A DNA stretch of 6,463 nt from an uncultured Acidaminococcus sp. (GTDB lineage: Bacteria; Bacillota; Negativicutes; Acidaminococcales; Acidaminococcaceae). The stretch's first letter is position 1; every line of letters begins with the position of its first letter. The position numbers and the translations under genes are program-made. This document shows positions 5,290 through 6,463 of this stretch, one piece after another. A model generated the notes under the pieces. That model ran no database searches, was not told the DNA's origin, and saw nothing but the letters and a program-made list of their open reading frames with translations. The stretch spans positions 1 through 6,463 of the forward strand of contig CAAGJR010000152.1 in assembly GCA_900770265.1 (NCBI GenBank). Direction: 5' to 3'.

Positions 5290-5344
5290 GAGGGCTTGCT
5301 CCTTCGCCGCGCTGATGGTGCTGGCTTGCACAGGGGCAACCCTC
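5290..5344 (+). other. Foldable leader RNA upstream of DUF1934-argS
   Basis: GAGGG-c-TTGC (5290-5299, one bulged C) pairs with GCAACCCTC (5336-5344). Inside it, GCCGCGC pairs with GTGC-t-GGC (5306-5325) around a TGATG loop, using one G-U pair and one bulge. A rival pairing, TTGC (5327-5330) with GCAA (5336-5339), would break the outer stem. No T-box consensus or other riboswitch class I know fits. The outer stem ends 10 nt before the GGAG of the next gene, so it could affect ribosome access. Confidence 0.35.
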
Positions 5345-5363
5345 TACTTATTGTGGAGACGCC

Positions 5364-5843
5364 ATGACACCTGTTAAGATTACCATCCATAGTGAAAGCC
5401 AGGGGCTGGGGGATACGAAACCCATTACGCTGGTGGCCTTCGGGCAGCTGACGGAAAAAAATGGCACAACCTACGTCCGGTATGAAGAAACCAAAGTCAC
5501 CGGAATGGAGGGGACCCGTACCACCCTGAAATGGACGGCAGATTCCCTGACGGTGATCCGGCACGGCCGTTATGAACATCGGCAGCAGTATGAACGGGGC
5601 CGGAACAGTACGTTTCAATACAGGACCCCGTATTTTACTGTGCCCATGACGGTGTTCACCCGCAGCCTGGCCATCGACCGGCAGGAACACAGCTGGAAGG
5701 TGCGGCTGCTCTACGATTTGGAAATGGACAATCAGCCCAGCGGAAGCATTTGTTTACGAATTGAGATCGAGGAGGAAAAAATCAGTGGACATGAAGAATG
5801 TACTGGCGGAAGCGGTCACAGCTGCCGTCCGGAAAGCCATTGA
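5364..5843 (+). CDS. DUF1934 (YwiB-like) beta-barrel protein
   Basis: Encodes 159 residues from ATG 5364, with GGAG (5355-5358) 5 nt upstream. Family features are visible: an opening strand (VKITIHSESQ), FGQLTEKNGTTYVRYEET, TTLKWTADSLTVIRHG, YEHRQQYERGRNSTFQYRTPYF and a closing LLYDLEMDNQPSGSICLRIEIEEE. These match the small cytoplasmic calycin-like barrel family DUF1934, whose Bacillus member YwiB (about 142 residues) also neighbours argS. The biochemical role is unknown. There is no signal peptide. Residues from about 141 on (SGHEECTGGSGHSCRPESH) are not family-like; they arise because the frame runs 59 nt into argS before meeting TGA 5841-5843. The argS Shine-Dalgarno lies within its Glu-Glu codons, so the two genes are almost certainly cotranscribed and coupled. 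Confidence 0.88.
   Translation: MTPVKITIHSESQGLGDTKPITLVAFGQLTEKNGTTYVRYEETKVTGMEGTRTTLKWTADSLTVIRHGRYEHRQQYERGRNSTFQYRTPYFTVPMTVFTRSLAIDRQEHSWKVRLLYDLEMDNQPSGSICLRIEIEEEKISGHEECTGGSGHSCRPESH
5770..5775 (+). promoter_or_regulatory. Ribosome binding site that fixes the argS start
   Basis: Perfect AGGAGG nine bases before GTG 5785 and fifteen before ATG 5791, favouring the GTG. It lies inside the DUF1934 reading frame. Confidence 0.75.
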
Positions 5844-6463
5844 GGCAGGCAAACTGCCCCAGGGTGAACTGGCACCGGTGGTATTGACGGTACCGCCCCA
5901 GAAATCTTTTGGTGATTTCGCCACCAATTTTGCGTTGCAGGCGGCCCGGAATTTCCATTGTGCACCCCGGGTGATCGCCGGAGCCGTCCAGGAATTCCTG
6001 GATTGCCCCCAGGTGGACAAAGTGGAAATCGCCGGTCCCGGATTTTTGAACTTCTACCTGAAGGAAGACTGGCTGGCGGCCGCCCTGAAATCCATTGTGG
6101 ACAAAGGGGAGAACTACGGCAACCTGCCGCCGAAGAAAGGCGAAAAGATCCAGATCGAGTACGTGAGCGCCAACCCCACCGGTCCGCTGCACGTGGGCCA
6201 TGGCCGCGGGGCGGCTGTGGGCAGTGCCCTGGCCAACCTGATGAAGGCCGCCGGGTATGATGTGACGAGAGAGTACTACATCAACGACGCCGGCAACCAG
6301 ATGCACAACCTGGCCCTGTCCGTGAACGCCCGGTACCTGGAACTGTTCGACATCCCCTGCGAATTCCCGGAAAACGGGTACCATGGGGAAGACATCAAGG
6401 TGACGGCCAGACGGATCAAGGCGAAATACGGCGACAAGTTCATCCATATGCCGGAAGAACAGC
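5785..6463 (+). CDS. argS: Arginyl-tRNA synthetase, N-terminal part (3' truncated by window)
   Basis: Starts at GTG 5785 (MDMKNVLAEAV...) and is open to the window end, giving 226 complete codons of a protein usually near 550-580 residues. Residues about 1-92 are the Arg-tRNA synthetase N-terminal domain that contacts the tRNA D-loop (LAEAVTAAVRKAIE, FGDFATNFALQAAR, VEIAGPGFLNFYL). The class I catalytic core begins at about 120 with IEYVSANPTGPLHVGHGRGA, whose HVGH (136-139) is the HIGH ATP-binding signature, followed by GSALANLMKAAGYDVTREYYINDAGNQM. It charges tRNA-Arg with arginine in the cytoplasm using ATP. The KMSKS loop and anticodon-binding domain lie beyond the window. It overlaps the DUF1934 gene by 59 nt in the +1 frame. 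No T-box leader is visible upstream. Confidence 0.97.
   Translation, partial: MDMKNVLAEAVTAAVRKAIEAGKLPQGELAPVVLTVPPQKSFGDFATNFALQAARNFHCAPRVIAGAVQEFLDCPQVDKVEIAGPGFLNFYLKEDWLAAALKSIVDKGENYGNLPPKKGEKIQIEYVSANPTGPLHVGHGRGAAVGSALANLMKAAGYDVTREYYINDAGNQMHNLALSVNARYLELFDIPCEFPENGYHGEDIKVTARRIKAKYGDKFIHMPEEQ

Noticed and set aside
5325..5354. Promoter TTGCAC-17-TATTGT directly before DUF1934
   Set aside because: The -10 is poor and the transcript would begin at or after the ribosome binding site, leaving almost no leader.
5230..5363. T-box leader for argS
   Set aside because: No AGGGTGGNACCGCG-like element and no terminator/antiterminator pair before the DUF1934 start.
5148..5690. 180-codon minus-strand frame running through the intergenic region and DUF1934
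   Set aside because: No family resemblance or ribosome binding site; it crosses the putP promoter and is antisense to a recognised gene.

Overview
The window is ordinary-density bacterial chromosome with high GC and a strong bias for G or C at third codon positions. It most resembles a Gram-negative-staining Firmicute of the class Negativicutes, perhaps the Acidaminococcaceae. This assignment is an inference. It rests on an AMIN-domain amidase (typical of outer-membrane-bearing bacteria) next to a GerMN lipoprotein, the Firmicute-style pairing of a YwiB-like DUF1934 gene with argS, strong AGGAGG ribosome binding sites and A/T-tract terminators. I could not test it by a database search.

Left part (1-2044): the 3' end of an NAD(P)H-hydrate dehydratase gene is followed by a good extended -10 promoter and a two-gene envelope operon. 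The operon encodes an exported AMIN/Amidase_3 N-acetylmuramoyl-L-alanine amidase and a GerMN-domain lipoprotein, whose ribosome binding site lies in the last codons of the amidase gene. It ends at an intrinsic terminator.

Middle (1981-3615): the 223-bp gap between the lipoprotein gene and the next gene is dense with structure. It holds inverted arrays of a TAGTGAC heptamer, an AT-rich promoter-like patch and a perfect 28-bp palindrome that abuts the next ribosome binding site. It leads into an exported protein of about 450 residues, predicted to be a beta-helix, from a widespread family of unknown function. That gene ends in a 45-bp bidirectional terminator shared with the convergent putP.

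Right part (3594-6463): putP (sodium/proline symporter) is on the minus strand with its own canonical promoter. Diverging from it on the plus strand are a DUF1934 gene and argS, which runs off the window. The two overlap by 59 nt. The 255-bp putP/DUF1934 gap holds the putP promoter, a long dyad, a weak plus-strand promoter candidate and a foldable leader.

I see no transposase, integrase, phage gene, CRISPR array, tRNA or rRNA. The least explained parts are the heptamer and palindrome intergenic region and the beta-helix protein behind it. I do not claim a new defence or mobile system here.
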